A stretch of 64,000 bases of DNA from Solimonas terrae (GTDB lineage: Bacteria > Pseudomonadota > Gammaproteobacteria > Nevskiales > Nevskiaceae). The position numbers were made by a program, and so were the translations under genes. How positions within the stretch are numbered: the stretch's first letter is position 1; every line of letters starts with the position of its first letter. Shown one piece after another: positions 54,423 to 63,689 of this stretch. Where the stretch lies: NCBI RefSeq assembly GCF_011067135.1, contig NZ_JAAMOW010000006.1, positions 273,589 to 337,588 on the forward strand, given 5' to 3'. The notes below the pieces were generated by a model that had not been told where the DNA came from, searched no databases, and worked only from the letters and a program-made list of their open reading frames with translations.

Positions 54423-54570
54423 CTGCTGCGCGCAAGCGATCGCGCCGGCATGACGGCCGGTATCGATCAGCAGTAGATGGCGCGGGGTGTGCATGCGCGC
54501 ATTATCGGAAGCGCCCGCGCCGGACGTCAACGAGGCGTCGGTCCGATCGCGCCGACATCGCATGGCCGTC

Positions 54571-55299
54571 TCAGCGTGCGGTCAGCGTCATCAGGATGTC
54601 GGCATACCAGGCGCAGTTGAGCGACAGCGATTCGTCCTGTTGCTGGTCGCGATTGCCCATGTCGATCTGCGCCGAATGCACGCCGAGCAGGCGCCACGGC
54701 AGCGAGCCGTCACGCGGCTTGTGCGGCGCGCGCATCAGGACCGGCGCGCCGCTGGTGCCGCGATGCGTGCGCGCATCGGTCAGGAAATACCCCTCACCCT
54801 GGAAGCGGATGCCGAACGCCGAGGCCATCGCCGCCTGCCGCGCCACCGGCAGGTGGTGCAAGGTGTCGTGAAAACCCAGCGGGAAACCGAGAATGATCAG
54901 CGCGCTGCCGAGTTCGATGCGCTCGTCGGCAGCCTGCAACTGGGCCGGCGCGAAGGCCCGGATCACGTGGAATTTCGGAAGCGCTGCGCGATCCAGCGCG
55001 ATCACGGCAACATCGACTTCGCCGCCGGAATCGCGGCCCTGATGCCAGATGCTCTTGCCGTCGGCGTACAGCGGGATCGAAAACCCGGTGGTCCGCGTCA
55101 GGTCCTTCTCGTCGAGATGGATCTCGAGTTCGATGCGATCCGGGAAGTGCTTGCTCGGCGCATCGATCACGACATGGCGACTGGTGACGACGTAGAGACG
55201 CCGGTCACGCTCGAAAAAGAACCCGCTGGCATTGGTCAGCGGCTGGGTTCCCTTGAAGGTCCCGATGCGGGTCGCGGCAAACAGTACGGATTCCGTCAT
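54571..55299 (-). CDS. Trypsin-like serine protease, no signal peptide
   Basis: 242 aa chymotrypsin-fold peptidase. Triad: His in VVTSRHVVID, Asp in GGEVDVAVIA, Ser in HRGTSGAPVLM. Unlike HtrA/DegP it has no PDZ domain and no signal peptide, so it is likely cytosolic or exported by another route. ATG 55299 (MTESVLFAAT) chosen because the longer ORF adds an unlikely extension. It starts 61 bp after the PQQ dehydrogenase gene ends on the same strand and could be read from that promoter. Substrate unknown. Confidence 0.88.
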   Translation of the reverse strand: MTESVLFAATRIGTFKGTQPLTNASGFFFERDRRLYVVTSRHVVIDAPSKHFPDRIELEIHLDEKDLTRTTGFSIPLYADGKSIWHQGRDSGGEVDVAVIALDRAALPKFHVIRAFAPAQLQAADERIELGSALIILGFPLGFHDTLHHLPVARQAAMASAFGIRFQGEGYFLTDARTHRGTSGAPVLMRAPHKPRDGSLPWRLLGVHSAQIDMGNRDQQQDESLSLNCAWYADILMTLTAR

Positions 55300-55359
55300 G
55301 GCGCCATGGTACGCGGCGCCGCCCCTGACGGGCGGCACCGCGACCGCGGGCCGGCGGTC

Positions 55360-57483
55360 TCAGCCGCCGGCCTTGCCGCTCCCGGCGGCGAGCTGCTTCT
55401 GCAGATCGTGCGCGCGCTGGATCAGGTACTGGTGGATCGCATCGGCGTCGTCCGCGCTCAGCACGTCCATCATTGCCGGCATGCCCTTGCTGGCGTACGC
55501 GCCGGCGAGGATGCCGTTGAACAGCAGGTGCTTGTCCGCCGTCAGGTAGCGCAGATCCGGAATCACGCCGCCGCTCATCGCGTCCGGGCCGTGGCACATG
55601 CCGCAGTAGCGGTTGTAGAGCTCGCGTCCGTGGCCGACGACCTTGGCGCTGGCCGTGACCGGCGGCGGTGGCGGCAGCGTTTCCGGCGCCAGATCGACGG
55701 CCGGCAGCGTCGCACTGCCACCGAGCTTGTAGGTCAGCACGCGTGCCTGCGGCTTGACCGCCGCGACGGTCGAGATGCCGCCGAGCGCGAGCGGGAAGGC
55801 GCCGCCCCAGCCGGCTTCGACCGTGACGTACTGCTGGCCGTCGATCGTGTAGGTCATCGGCCCGGCCATCACGCCGGTGTCGGCCGGCGTTTCCCAGAGC
55901 TTCTTGCCGGTATCGGCGGCGTAGGCGACGAAACGGCCGTCCGCCGTGCCCTGGAACACCAGACCGCCGGCGGTCGCCAGCGTGCCACCGTTCCAGATCG
56001 TCGCGTAGTCCTGCGTCCACACGGCCTTCTGCGCGACCGGGTCCCAGGCCACCAGCTGGCCCTTGTAGAGATCGGCGATGCCCTGCAGTTCCTTCGGTTT
56101 TTCCGGCAGCGCGATCGGCTGCGAGCCGAGATGCCAGAGTCCCTTGCCCTTGAACGTCTGCGAATTGTCCGGCGCGTAGAGCGCCGGCGCCTGCTGCGCG
56201 GGAATGTAGACCAGCCCGGTCTGCGGGCTGTACGACATCGGCTGCCAGTTGTGCGCGCCCAGCGGCCCCGGGAAGATCAGCTTCGGCCCGCTCGTCCAGT
56301 CGGCGTCCGGCGTTTCCATCGGCCGTCCGGTCTGCATGTCGATGCCGCTGGACCAGGTGAGCTTGACGAAGTTCTTCGCCGACAGCAGCTGTCCGTTGGT
56401 CCGGTCCAGCACGTAGAAGTAGCCGTTCTTCGGTGCCTGCATGATGACCTTGCGCGACTTTCCGTCGATGCTCAGGTCGGCCAGGATCAGGCTCTGCGTG
56501 GCCGTGAAGTCCCAGCTGTCGCCCGGCGTGGTCTGGTAATGCCAGACGTATTCGCCGGTCTCCGGCTTGAGCGCGACGATCGACGACAGGAACAGGTTGT
56601 CGCCCTTGCCGTCGCTGCGCACCTTGCGGTTCCAGGCGACGCCGTTGCCGGTGCCGATGTAGACTAGGTCGAGCTCCGGGTCATAGGCCATCGAATCCCA
56701 GGGCGTGCCGCCGCCGCCGAACTTCCAGTACTGATCGCCGTACCAGGTGGCGCGGGCGAGTGCCATCGCCTCGTTCTCGGGCGGCTGCGACGGATCGCCG
56801 GGCACGGTGTAGAAGCGCCAGTCGAGTTTGCCGGTATCGGCGTCGTAGGCGCTGACGTAGCCGCGCACGCCGAATTCGGCGCCGCCGTTGCCGATCAGCA
56901 CACGGCCCTTGATGACGCGCGGCGCGCCGGTGATCGTGTAGCTGCGCTTGTGATCGATGACCGTGTCGGCCGTCCACAGCGGCGCGCCCGTCTTCGCGTC
57001 AAGCGCGATCAGGCGGCCGTCATAGGCGCCGACGAAGACCTTGCCGCCGGCCACCGCCACGCCGCGATTGGCGACATCGCAGCACCCCTGACGATCGACA
57101 TCGCGCGAGACCTTCGGATCGTATTTCCACAGTTCGTGACCGTCGCGCGGATCGAGCGCGCTGACGATCGAATAGGCCCCGGTCACGTACATGATGCCGT
57201 CGACGACGACCGGCGTCGCTTCGGTGGCGCGATCGACGTCGAGCTTGTAGCTCCAGGCCAGACCGAGCCCGTCGACATTCTTCTGATCGATCTGCGTCAG
57301 CGGCGAGTAACGCTGCTCGGCGGCATCGCGGCCGGTGCTCGTCCAGGCACCGGGATCGCCGAGGCTCGCGTTCGCTGGTGCCGGCGGCGGCGCGGCGGCA
57401 GGTTCCTGGCTCTGAAAGCCGTTCGCGCAGGCAACCAGCAAGGCGCAGGACAGCATCGGCCACGGCCGTATCGGATTTCGCAT
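55360..57483 (-). CDS. PQQ-dependent quinohaemoprotein alcohol dehydrogenase (type II)
   Basis: 707 aa periplasmic enzyme that oxidises alcohols and passes electrons through its own haem. Signal resembles a lipoprotein signal (LLVAC, Cys19). The eight-blade PQQ propeller has the vicinal disulfide Cys134-Cys135 (RQGCCDVANRG), catalytic Asp in GTPWDSMAYDPE and tryptophan-docking repeats. The C-terminal cytochrome domain has CGMCH (627-631) and GMPAMM as the distal Met. This is the qbdA/exaA-like fused form of type II. Start at ATG 57483 with a strong GAGGAG. Probably oxidises alcohols made by the monooxygenases elsewhere in the window. Confidence 0.95.
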   Translation of the reverse strand: MRNPIRPWPMLSCALLVACANGFQSQEPAAAPPPAPANASLGDPGAWTSTGRDAAEQRYSPLTQIDQKNVDGLGLAWSYKLDVDRATEATPVVVDGIMYVTGAYSIVSALDPRDGHELWKYDPKVSRDVDRQGCCDVANRGVAVAGGKVFVGAYDGRLIALDAKTGAPLWTADTVIDHKRSYTITGAPRVIKGRVLIGNGGAEFGVRGYVSAYDADTGKLDWRFYTVPGDPSQPPENEAMALARATWYGDQYWKFGGGGTPWDSMAYDPELDLVYIGTGNGVAWNRKVRSDGKGDNLFLSSIVALKPETGEYVWHYQTTPGDSWDFTATQSLILADLSIDGKSRKVIMQAPKNGYFYVLDRTNGQLLSAKNFVKLTWSSGIDMQTGRPMETPDADWTSGPKLIFPGPLGAHNWQPMSYSPQTGLVYIPAQQAPALYAPDNSQTFKGKGLWHLGSQPIALPEKPKELQGIADLYKGQLVAWDPVAQKAVWTQDYATIWNGGTLATAGGLVFQGTADGRFVAYAADTGKKLWETPADTGVMAGPMTYTIDGQQYVTVEAGWGGAFPLALGGISTVAAVKPQARVLTYKLGGSATLPAVDLAPETLPPPPPVTASAKVVGHGRELYNRYCGMCHGPDAMSGGVIPDLRYLTADKHLLFNGILAGAYASKGMPAMMDVLSADDADAIHQYLIQRAHDLQKQLAAGSGKAGG

Positions 57484-57742
57484 GATCTTCTCCTCGATCG
57501 GTTCTCGTACAGTGGCCGCGCTCTGCGGCGCGACAGCGCGAGTCTAACCATGAGAGGCCGGGAAGGCGCCCCGCCCGTCCGGGTAGGACGGTTGTTTTGC
57601 CTGCGCAAATGCTGCGGCGCCACGCTGCCGCGCGCCGCTTCAGCGGCTTCGGCTATCTTCCTGTCGCCGGACGAGCGCAGAATGCGGCCGGGGCACACGC
57701 AAGATCCCGCATGAAACAGACGCATGGTTCAGGGGAGAGGTC

Positions 57743-60700
57743 TTGAAAGGACGACAAGCGGGCTGGCGACGCCGGGTGTGCCGGGCACTGCTGGTCGCCG
57801 CCCTGCTGAACAGCGCCATGGCCAGCGCGGCAGCGGCGCGCGTGCCGGCATCGGCGCCGGTCAGCGCGGCGCATGCGCCGGCCGCCGCAAGCGCCGCGAC
57901 CCCCGCGGCGACGCCTGCAGTACCCACGGTGTCGCCGGACGAGGCCGCGCGCAATCAGCTGCGCACCGAGATCGCCGATCTGCGTGCCCTGCTCGATGAC
58001 CGGCTGCCGGCACATACCGAACTGCAGTCGCTGTTCGAGATCGATCTCAAGGACGAAGCCGCCGTCGCGCAACGCGTGCTGAGCCTGCAGCAGCGGCTCG
58101 TGGAACCGGCGCCACCGCCGGACGCGGCGCTCGCCGACAAGGCCGACATCGACAGCCTGCGCATCGAACGCGATCGCCTGCGCCTGGCGTTTCTGAAACT
58201 GCCGGTCGAACGACGTGACGCATTGCTGGAGCGCGATCGCCTGCGCCATCAGCAGGAAAGTCTGGCGGCAGAACAGCAGGCGGCTGCCGACGCACTGGCG
58301 GCCAGCGAACAGGCTCGCGACCAGGCGCTCGCCGACGCCAGCCACACGCGCAATCGCGTCGAACGCGCACGCGCCAACCGCCTGGCGCGGCTGCTGGCGT
58401 ATTCCAGCGAGTTGTCGGCGCTGCGCCAGACCTGGACGCAGGACGCCCAGGCGCGGCTCGAACAGCGCCGCAAACTGCTCGACCGCTACGCCACCGTCAC
58501 TGGCGGGCCGCCGCTGCCGGCCACCACCGCCGATGCGCTGTATGTCGAAATCCGCGGCGATCTGCGCGATCTGCGCACGCAGGCCGATCAGGCGCTCAGC
58601 GCGCTCAACAGCGACTCGACGGTGCCGCCCCTGGCCGACAACGGCGATGCGGATGCCGACGGCGCGGGCGATGGCGACGATGCGCAGATCGCCGAGCTGC
58701 GCCGCAAGATCGCCGCCGATCAGCTCGACCTGCAGAACCGCGAAACGGACGACCGCTACCAGCGCGCCAATGACGTGATGGACACCCTCGGTACGCTGCA
58801 GGCACGTCGGGTCGCGCTGCTGCCGATGCTGTCCGATGCGCAGCGCGCCGAGGCGACCGGCTTCACCAGCAACGGCCTCGAACGGCTGACCAGCGAGATC
58901 GCGCATCTGCGCCTGATGGCGCGCTGGTATCCGGTGCAGCGTCTGCATCGCGTCCGCAGCTTCACCAGCCTGCTGCACAACGTGTTCGCTGCCGGCCGCG
59001 TCGGTGTCGGCCTGGCCACGCTGATCGTGCTGCTGGTCGGTCTGTCGTGGGTGCGTCGCAACAGCCGGCCCTGGCTGCGGCGCGCGCAGAACTGGCTGTC
59101 GGCGCAGGAGGTGCAGCCGCGCACGCTGATGCTGCGTGTCGATCGCCTGATGCAGATGCTGATCGCCATCGCGCACGAGCTGGTCGTGCTGCTCGGCGTC
59201 TACCTGATCTTCGACCAGCTGCTGCGCGACGCGGCCGGCGCGCCGGAACTCGCGACCATCCGCAAGCTCGCATACGCCTACGCCTGGTATGCGCTGGCGC
59301 TGGCCTTCATCCACCGCGTGCTGCTGACCGCGGTGTCACGCTATCGTGCCGTCGATCCGCTGCTGAGCGAAAAGATTCGCAAATCACTGCGGCTGGTCGC
59401 GCAACTGGTGTTGTTCGTCTACGCGTATCTGATCATCGCGCAGGTGCTGCTCGGCCGCGGTGCGCTGTACGGCATCGCGCGCGATGTCGCCGCGGTCGGC
59501 GCGTTCCTGGTCGCGTGGCGACTGATCCACGACTGGCGCACGGAAGTCACGCAGGCGTATCTGCGCCTGTCACCGACCGGCCGGCTCGCCGAACACGTAC
59601 GCAAGAGCCAGGGCCACCGCTACGGTCTGGCCGTGACCGTCGCCGCCTTCGGTTTCGTCGCCGCGCGCGGCGTCTGGATCTGGGCGCGCGATCTGGCGCT
59701 CGGCTTTCGCCAGACACGCAAGGCGCTCGCCTATCTGTTTCGCCGCCAGCTCGAACGCCAGTCCAGGCACCAGCCGGCAGCGCCTGATCCCGGCCTGCTG
59801 CCGGCCGACCTGCAGGCGGCGCTCAGCGAAGACCCGGCGACCGACGATCTGCGCATCGACCGCTACACGCAGCTGCCGGAGATCGCCACGATCGGCGAAC
59901 GCCTGCGCGAAGGCGGGCCGGGCGCGATGATCGCGCTGAGCGGTGAACGCGGCGCCGGCAAGACCACCTGGCTGCTGGCACTGCAGGAAAAACTCGGCGA
60001 CACGCTGCCGTGCCACATCGCCACGCCGGCATCGCGCATGACCGATGCCGACGACATCCGCCGCTTTCTCTGCGGGCTGTTCGGTCTCGATGACGGCACG
60101 GCGCCGGACGAGCTGATCGCCGCGGTGCTGGCGGCGCCGCCGCAGGTGGTGATGATCGATCTTGCGCAGAACCTGATGCTGCGCGCCGTCGGCGGCCTGG
60201 CCGGCTACGAACTGTTCATCCGGATCGCGCAGAAGACGCTGCCGCGCGTGTTGTGGGTCGTCGCGTTCGCCAAACCGCCGTTCGAATATCTGCAGCGTAC
60301 CCGGCCCGGCCGCGAGGTCTACGACCGCGTCGTGCGCATGACGCCGTGGACCGAACGCGAGATCGCGGCGCTGATCACCGCCCGCATGGCCTACGCCGGC
60401 TACACCGCCGACTACGACCAGCTGCTGATCAATGGCGTGACACTGGCGCCCGCGCGCGGATCGGCGATCAACGACGGCACCGCCACCGAACGCATCGCCG
60501 ATCGCTATCACCGTCTGGTCTGGGATTACTCGGACGGCAATCCGCGTCTGGCGCTGCACTTCTTCCGCCTGTCGCTGACGCACAGCGGCGAGCGCACGGT
60601 CACGGTGCGCCTGTTTCCGATGCCGCCGGCGCACGCGCTCGACGGCACGCTGACGCGCACGCGACTGGTGCTGGCCTGCCTGTTCCATCACGAGAACCTG

Positions 60701-60880
60701 ACCGCTGCCGAGGCCGCACAGTCGCTGCGTTTTCCGCTCGACGAGTGCGCCCATGCGCTCGACCTCCTGCATCGCCAGGGTTTCCTGAGCCGCGAGGCCG
60801 ATGCGCGCTACCGCGTCACCAGCCACTGGAACCGCGCCGTGCTGCGCTTCCTGCAGCGGCAGAAGCTGCTGGCGGTCTAG
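57743..60880 (+). CDS. KefA-like membrane protein fused to a STAND-like ATPase
   Basis: 1045 aa. Signal peptide ~1-32; periplasmic coiled coil ~65-410 rich in Leu/Arg/Glu, as in the N-terminus of KefA/MscK. About six TM helices: ~418-436, 470-490, 508-528, 549-569, 578-596, 627-647. A cytosolic P-loop NTPase follows: Walker A GERGAGKTT (734-742), Walker B-like VVMIDLAQ (Asp806, no adjacent Glu), and GNPRLAL (932-938), the GxP motif of STAND proteins. A winged helix (~965-1045) ends it. There is no MscS pore; that is the next gene, 66 bp on. TTG start chosen: GGGGAGAGG precedes it, and the next in-frame ATG (57818) would delete most of the signal peptide. An ATP-gated channel controller is the likeliest reading; an immune sensor is possible. 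Confidence 0.88.
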   Translation: MKGRQAGWRRRVCRALLVAALLNSAMASAAAARVPASAPVSAAHAPAAASAATPAATPAVPTVSPDEAARNQLRTEIADLRALLDDRLPAHTELQSLFEIDLKDEAAVAQRVLSLQQRLVEPAPPPDAALADKADIDSLRIERDRLRLAFLKLPVERRDALLERDRLRHQQESLAAEQQAAADALAASEQARDQALADASHTRNRVERARANRLARLLAYSSELSALRQTWTQDAQARLEQRRKLLDRYATVTGGPPLPATTADALYVEIRGDLRDLRTQADQALSALNSDSTVPPLADNGDADADGAGDGDDAQIAELRRKIAADQLDLQNRETDDRYQRANDVMDTLGTLQARRVALLPMLSDAQRAEATGFTSNGLERLTSEIAHLRLMARWYPVQRLHRVRSFTSLLHNVFAAGRVGVGLATLIVLLVGLSWVRRNSRPWLRRAQNWLSAQEVQPRTLMLRVDRLMQMLIAIAHELVVLLGVYLIFDQLLRDAAGAPELATIRKLAYAYAWYALALAFIHRVLLTAVSRYRAVDPLLSEKIRKSLRLVAQLVLFVYAYLIIAQVLLGRGALYGIARDVAAVGAFLVAWRLIHDWRTEVTQAYLRLSPTGRLAEHVRKSQGHRYGLAVTVAAFGFVAARGVWIWARDLALGFRQTRKALAYLFRRQLERQSRHQPAAPDPGLLPADLQAALSEDPATDDLRIDRYTQLPEIATIGERLREGGPGAMIALSGERGAGKTTWLLALQEKLGDTLPCHIATPASRMTDADDIRRFLCGLFGLDDGTAPDELIAAVLAAPPQVVMIDLAQNLMLRAVGGLAGYELFIRIAQKTLPRVLWVVAFAKPPFEYLQRTRPGREVYDRVVRMTPWTEREIAALITARMAYAGYTADYDQLLINGVTLAPARGSAINDGTATERIADRYHRLVWDYSDGNPRLALHFFRLSLTHSGERTVTVRLFPMPPAHALDGTLTRTRLVLACLFHHENLTAAEAAQSLRFPLDECAHALDLLHRQGFLSREADARYRVTSHWNRAVLRFLQRQKLLAV

Positions 60881-60946
60881 GGCCCGTCAACGCCAATGAC
60901 ATCGCCGTGACCTATCGGCCCCGCATCGAACCGAGTGACCCGACCC

Positions 60947-61891
60947 ATGGATGACGCCAGCCAGGTTCTCAAGTTCATACGCCCCGGCGGCATTCCGACC
61001 GCGCTGCTGATCATCATCATCGCCTGGGGGCTCGTGCAGCTGCTGCACAAGATCGGCGAGCAGCTCGGCAACCGCATGGTCGATCGCCGGCTGGCAACCA
61101 ACCAGATCGTCACGATCCTGCGTTTCATGCTCTACATCGGCGCGTTCGCCGCCGCCGTGCCGGTGGTGTTCGCGCTGACCAAGGAGATGATGATCGCGCT
61201 CGGCGGCACGATCGCCGTCACCATCGGCTTCGCGCTCAAGGACCTCGCGGCGTCGATCATTGCCGGCATCACGCTGCTGGTCGACAAGCCGTTCCAGGTC
61301 GGCGACCGCGTCAGCTTCGACGGCCACTACGGCGAGATCGTCTCGATCGGCCTGCGCTCGGTGCGGCTCGCCACGCTCGACGACAATCTGGTGACGATCC
61401 CGAACAACAAGTTCCTCAACGAGAGCGTCTCCAGCGGCAACGCCGGCCAGCTGCACATGCTGATCCAGCAGGACTTCTACATCGGCATCGATCAGGACCT
61501 CGAAACCGCCAAGCGCATCGCCCAGGAAGCGATCACCTCCTGCCCGTATGCCTATCTCGAGCGGCCGTGGTCGGTGCTCGTCAATGAGGTGATACATGAG
61601 CAGTACATTTCGCTGCGCCTGCGCACCAAGGTCTACGTGATGGACGTGCGCAACGAGAAGCTGCTGGAGTCCGACGTCACCGAGCGCGTCGTCAGCGGCT
61701 TTGCCGCAGCCGGCATCGGCCGGCCGGCAATTCTCTATCGCGAAGCGCCGGCAACGGCTGCCGCCGACGGGGCCGCTGCCGTGGGCGACAGCGCGCCGCA
61801 GGGCAGCAGCCCGTCGCGCCGGAGAACCGGCAGCGTCGCCCCTGCCGGAACCGCTAAGGCTTCGCCGCGCCGACCAGCACGTAATGATTGA
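60947..61891 (+). CDS. MscS-family mechanosensitive ion channel, compact form
   Basis: 314 aa. Three TM helices: ~12-36, ~55-78 and the pore helix TM3 in GGTIAVTIGFALKDLAASIIAG. Then the beta-domain VDKPFQVGDRVSFDGHYGEIVSIGLRSVRL and IPNNKFLN, and an alpha/beta vestibule, as in E. coli MscS. The last ~50 residues are low-complexity (Ala/Ser/Pro/Arg) and overlap a convergent methyltransferase gene by 38 bp. ATG 60947 chosen; GTG 60935 possible. It follows the ATPase gene by 66 bp on the same strand, so I read it as the pore of that pair. Confidence 0.93.
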   Translation: MDDASQVLKFIRPGGIPTALLIIIIAWGLVQLLHKIGEQLGNRMVDRRLATNQIVTILRFMLYIGAFAAAVPVVFALTKEMMIALGGTIAVTIGFALKDLAASIIAGITLLVDKPFQVGDRVSFDGHYGEIVSIGLRSVRLATLDDNLVTIPNNKFLNESVSSGNAGQLHMLIQQDFYIGIDQDLETAKRIAQEAITSCPYAYLERPWSVLVNEVIHEQYISLRLRTKVYVMDVRNEKLLESDVTERVVSGFAAAGIGRPAILYREAPATAAADGAAAVGDSAPQGSSPSRRRTGSVAPAGTAKASPRRPARND

Positions 61892-62645
61892 TGTAACCGG
61901 CGCGGTCGTAGTACAGGTTGAGCGAGCGCTGCATCTGCTCGCGCGTGACCCGACCATCGAGGAAGGCCGCGTGCGAGAAATTGATCAGATGCATGAAGTG
62001 ATTGCGCCATGAAAATTCGGTCGCGTCGTCGAGCACTTCGAGATCGAAGCCGACCCGTTCGTAGAGCTTGCGGTAGTCGTCGAGACTGGCGACATAGTTG
62101 TCGCTGGTGCGCCGCTGGTGCGTGCCTTCCGCGGTCTGCGCGATGAGGATGTCGCTCAGCACCAGATGGCCGCCGGGCTTGAGTACGCGCAACGCTTCGC
62201 GCAGGAATTTCTCGCGCGTATTGAAATGAAATGCCGCCTCGACGCAGACCACGGCATCGAAGGAATTGTCCGGAAATTCCAGCGCGGTCGCATCCATCAG
62301 CATGAAGTGCGCGCCCGGCACGTTCTCGCGTCCGCGCGCCAGCTGCTTTTCGGAAATGTTGATCGCCGTGATCTGCTCGGGCTTGTAGTGCCGCGACAGA
62401 TAGCGCGTGGTTTCACCCTTGCCGCAGGCCACATCGAGGACCTTGCCCTGCGGTGACGGAATGAAGCCGACCAGTCGCGCCATCAGCGCGTCGCAGGCGG
62501 TTTTCGCGTCCTGCTCCGGCGCCGTGCGATAGCCGAAATTCGTGTAGTCGCTGCCGCCGTAGTACGCGAGCAGATGCGGGCTGAACATCGACGCGTCGTA
62601 GAAATCGTTGATGTTGGTGTTCAGCTGGACTGCGGACTTCGACAT
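61854..62645 (-). CDS. Class I SAM-dependent methyltransferase
   Basis: 263 aa. Motif I VLDVACGKGETTRYL binds SAM; motif II region LMDATALEFPDNSFDAVVC; post-I acid loop ITAINISEKQL; motif III ALRVLKPGGHLVLSD. The N-terminal stretch (NDFYDASMFSPHLLAYYGGSDYTNFGY) and C-terminal HAAFLDGRVTREQMQRSLNLYYDR resemble methyltransferases of small-molecule or lipid targets (UbiE/sterol-type). ATG 62645 is preferred over 62651 for spacing to GGGGGAG. It runs convergently into the MscS gene and overlaps its end by 38 bp. Substrate unknown. Confidence 0.9.
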   Translation of the reverse strand: MSKSAVQLNTNINDFYDASMFSPHLLAYYGGSDYTNFGYRTAPEQDAKTACDALMARLVGFIPSPQGKVLDVACGKGETTRYLSRHYKPEQITAINISEKQLARGRENVPGAHFMLMDATALEFPDNSFDAVVCVEAAFHFNTREKFLREALRVLKPGGHLVLSDILIAQTAEGTHQRRTSDNYVASLDDYRKLYERVGFDLEVLDDATEFSWRNHFMHLINFSHAAFLDGRVTREQMQRSLNLYYDRAGYINHYVLVGAAKP

Positions 62646-62930
62646 CGACATCTCTCCCCCGAAAGATTGTTTGGAACCCGACCCCGACCGGGCACGCGCG
62701 TGGCACAGACCTTACCGGATCGGACCGGCGCCGGTCTTGGCAAATTCTGCTCCACTCCGGAACCTCGGCATCTTGCCCCGGCGACATGCACGGATGATGA
62801 CCATACGGCAGCGCCGTTTCGCCCGCACGGCCGGGGAGCGCGGCGGCGACCGGCGCGCCGGCCAGGGGGCTTCCCGCCGCCGCACGGACCAGCCAAGATC
62901 GACCATCCGCCCCGCTCCGGAGCCTGCGTC

Positions 62931-63569
62931 ATGAGCCTCAAGCTGCACGTCTTCCCGCCCTCTCCGCGTGCCTTCAAGGTGCTGTTCGCGGCCCATCAGC
63001 TGGATGTCGACTACGAACTGGTGCCGGTCAATTTCGCAAACGGCGGCACAAAGACGCCGGGCTTCACGGCGCTCAATCCCAACCAGCGCATGCCGGTGCT
63101 CGAGCACGACGACTTCTCGCTCTGGGAATCCAATGCGATCGTCCAGTACCTGGCCTCGCTGAAGCCCGAGTCCGGCTACCTGCCGGCCGATCTGAACGGG
63201 CGCATGCAGGCGATCAAATGGCAATTCTGGGAAAGCAGCCACTGGGACCCGGCCTGCGCGATCTACATGTTCGAGAACGTCGTCAAGAAGCTGTTCAGCC
63301 TCGGCGAGCCGAATCCCGCCGAGCTCGAACGCGGTCGCCAGCTGTTCGCGCGCCTGGGGCCGGTGCTGGACGGCCAGCTCGGCAGGACCGCCTGTCTCGC
63401 CGGTCCGCGCATGACCGTCGCCGACCTGTCCGTCGCCCCGAGTCTGTCGAGCGCCGAGCTGGCGCAGATGCCGATCGCCGACTACCCGAACCTGCAGCGC
63501 TGGCTCGCCGAGATGCAGGCGCTGCCGGCCTGGGGGCAGGCGCGGGCTTTGCAGAGACCGGCGGCATAG
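62931..63569 (+). CDS. Glutathione S-transferase family protein
   Basis: 212 aa. N-terminal thioredoxin-like domain (LKLHVFPPSPRAFKVLFAAHQLDVDYELVPVNF) with NPNQRMPVLEHDD (cis-Pro) and the glutathione gamma-Glu contact ESNAIVQYL; all-helical C-terminal domain ending in DLSVAPSLS-type N-cap motifs (MTVADLSVAPSL). Ser residues near the start could activate glutathione. Detoxifies electrophiles or acts in lipid/aromatic breakdown. ATG 62931 follows CCGGAGCCTGCGTC. Divergent from the methyltransferase gene. Confidence 0.93.
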   Translation: MSLKLHVFPPSPRAFKVLFAAHQLDVDYELVPVNFANGGTKTPGFTALNPNQRMPVLEHDDFSLWESNAIVQYLASLKPESGYLPADLNGRMQAIKWQFWESSHWDPACAIYMFENVVKKLFSLGEPNPAELERGRQLFARLGPVLDGQLGRTACLAGPRMTVADLSVAPSLSSAELAQMPIADYPNLQRWLAEMQALPAWGQARALQRPAA

Positions 63570-63689
63570 CGACGGCAGCGCGTTTCATCACGAAACTTCC
63601 GAAAGCTTTTTTCAACGCGCGTACCGCCTTGAAGGAGACAGGCCGATCGCTTTCAAAGCGACCGGACGTCGTCGCTGCCGCCGCATCGC

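Noticed and set aside
57743..60880. Annotation as a full mechanosensitive channel of KefA type.
   Set aside because: The N-terminal coiled coil and TM region fit, but no MscS pore or beta-domain is present; a P-loop ATPase takes its place and the pore is in the next gene.
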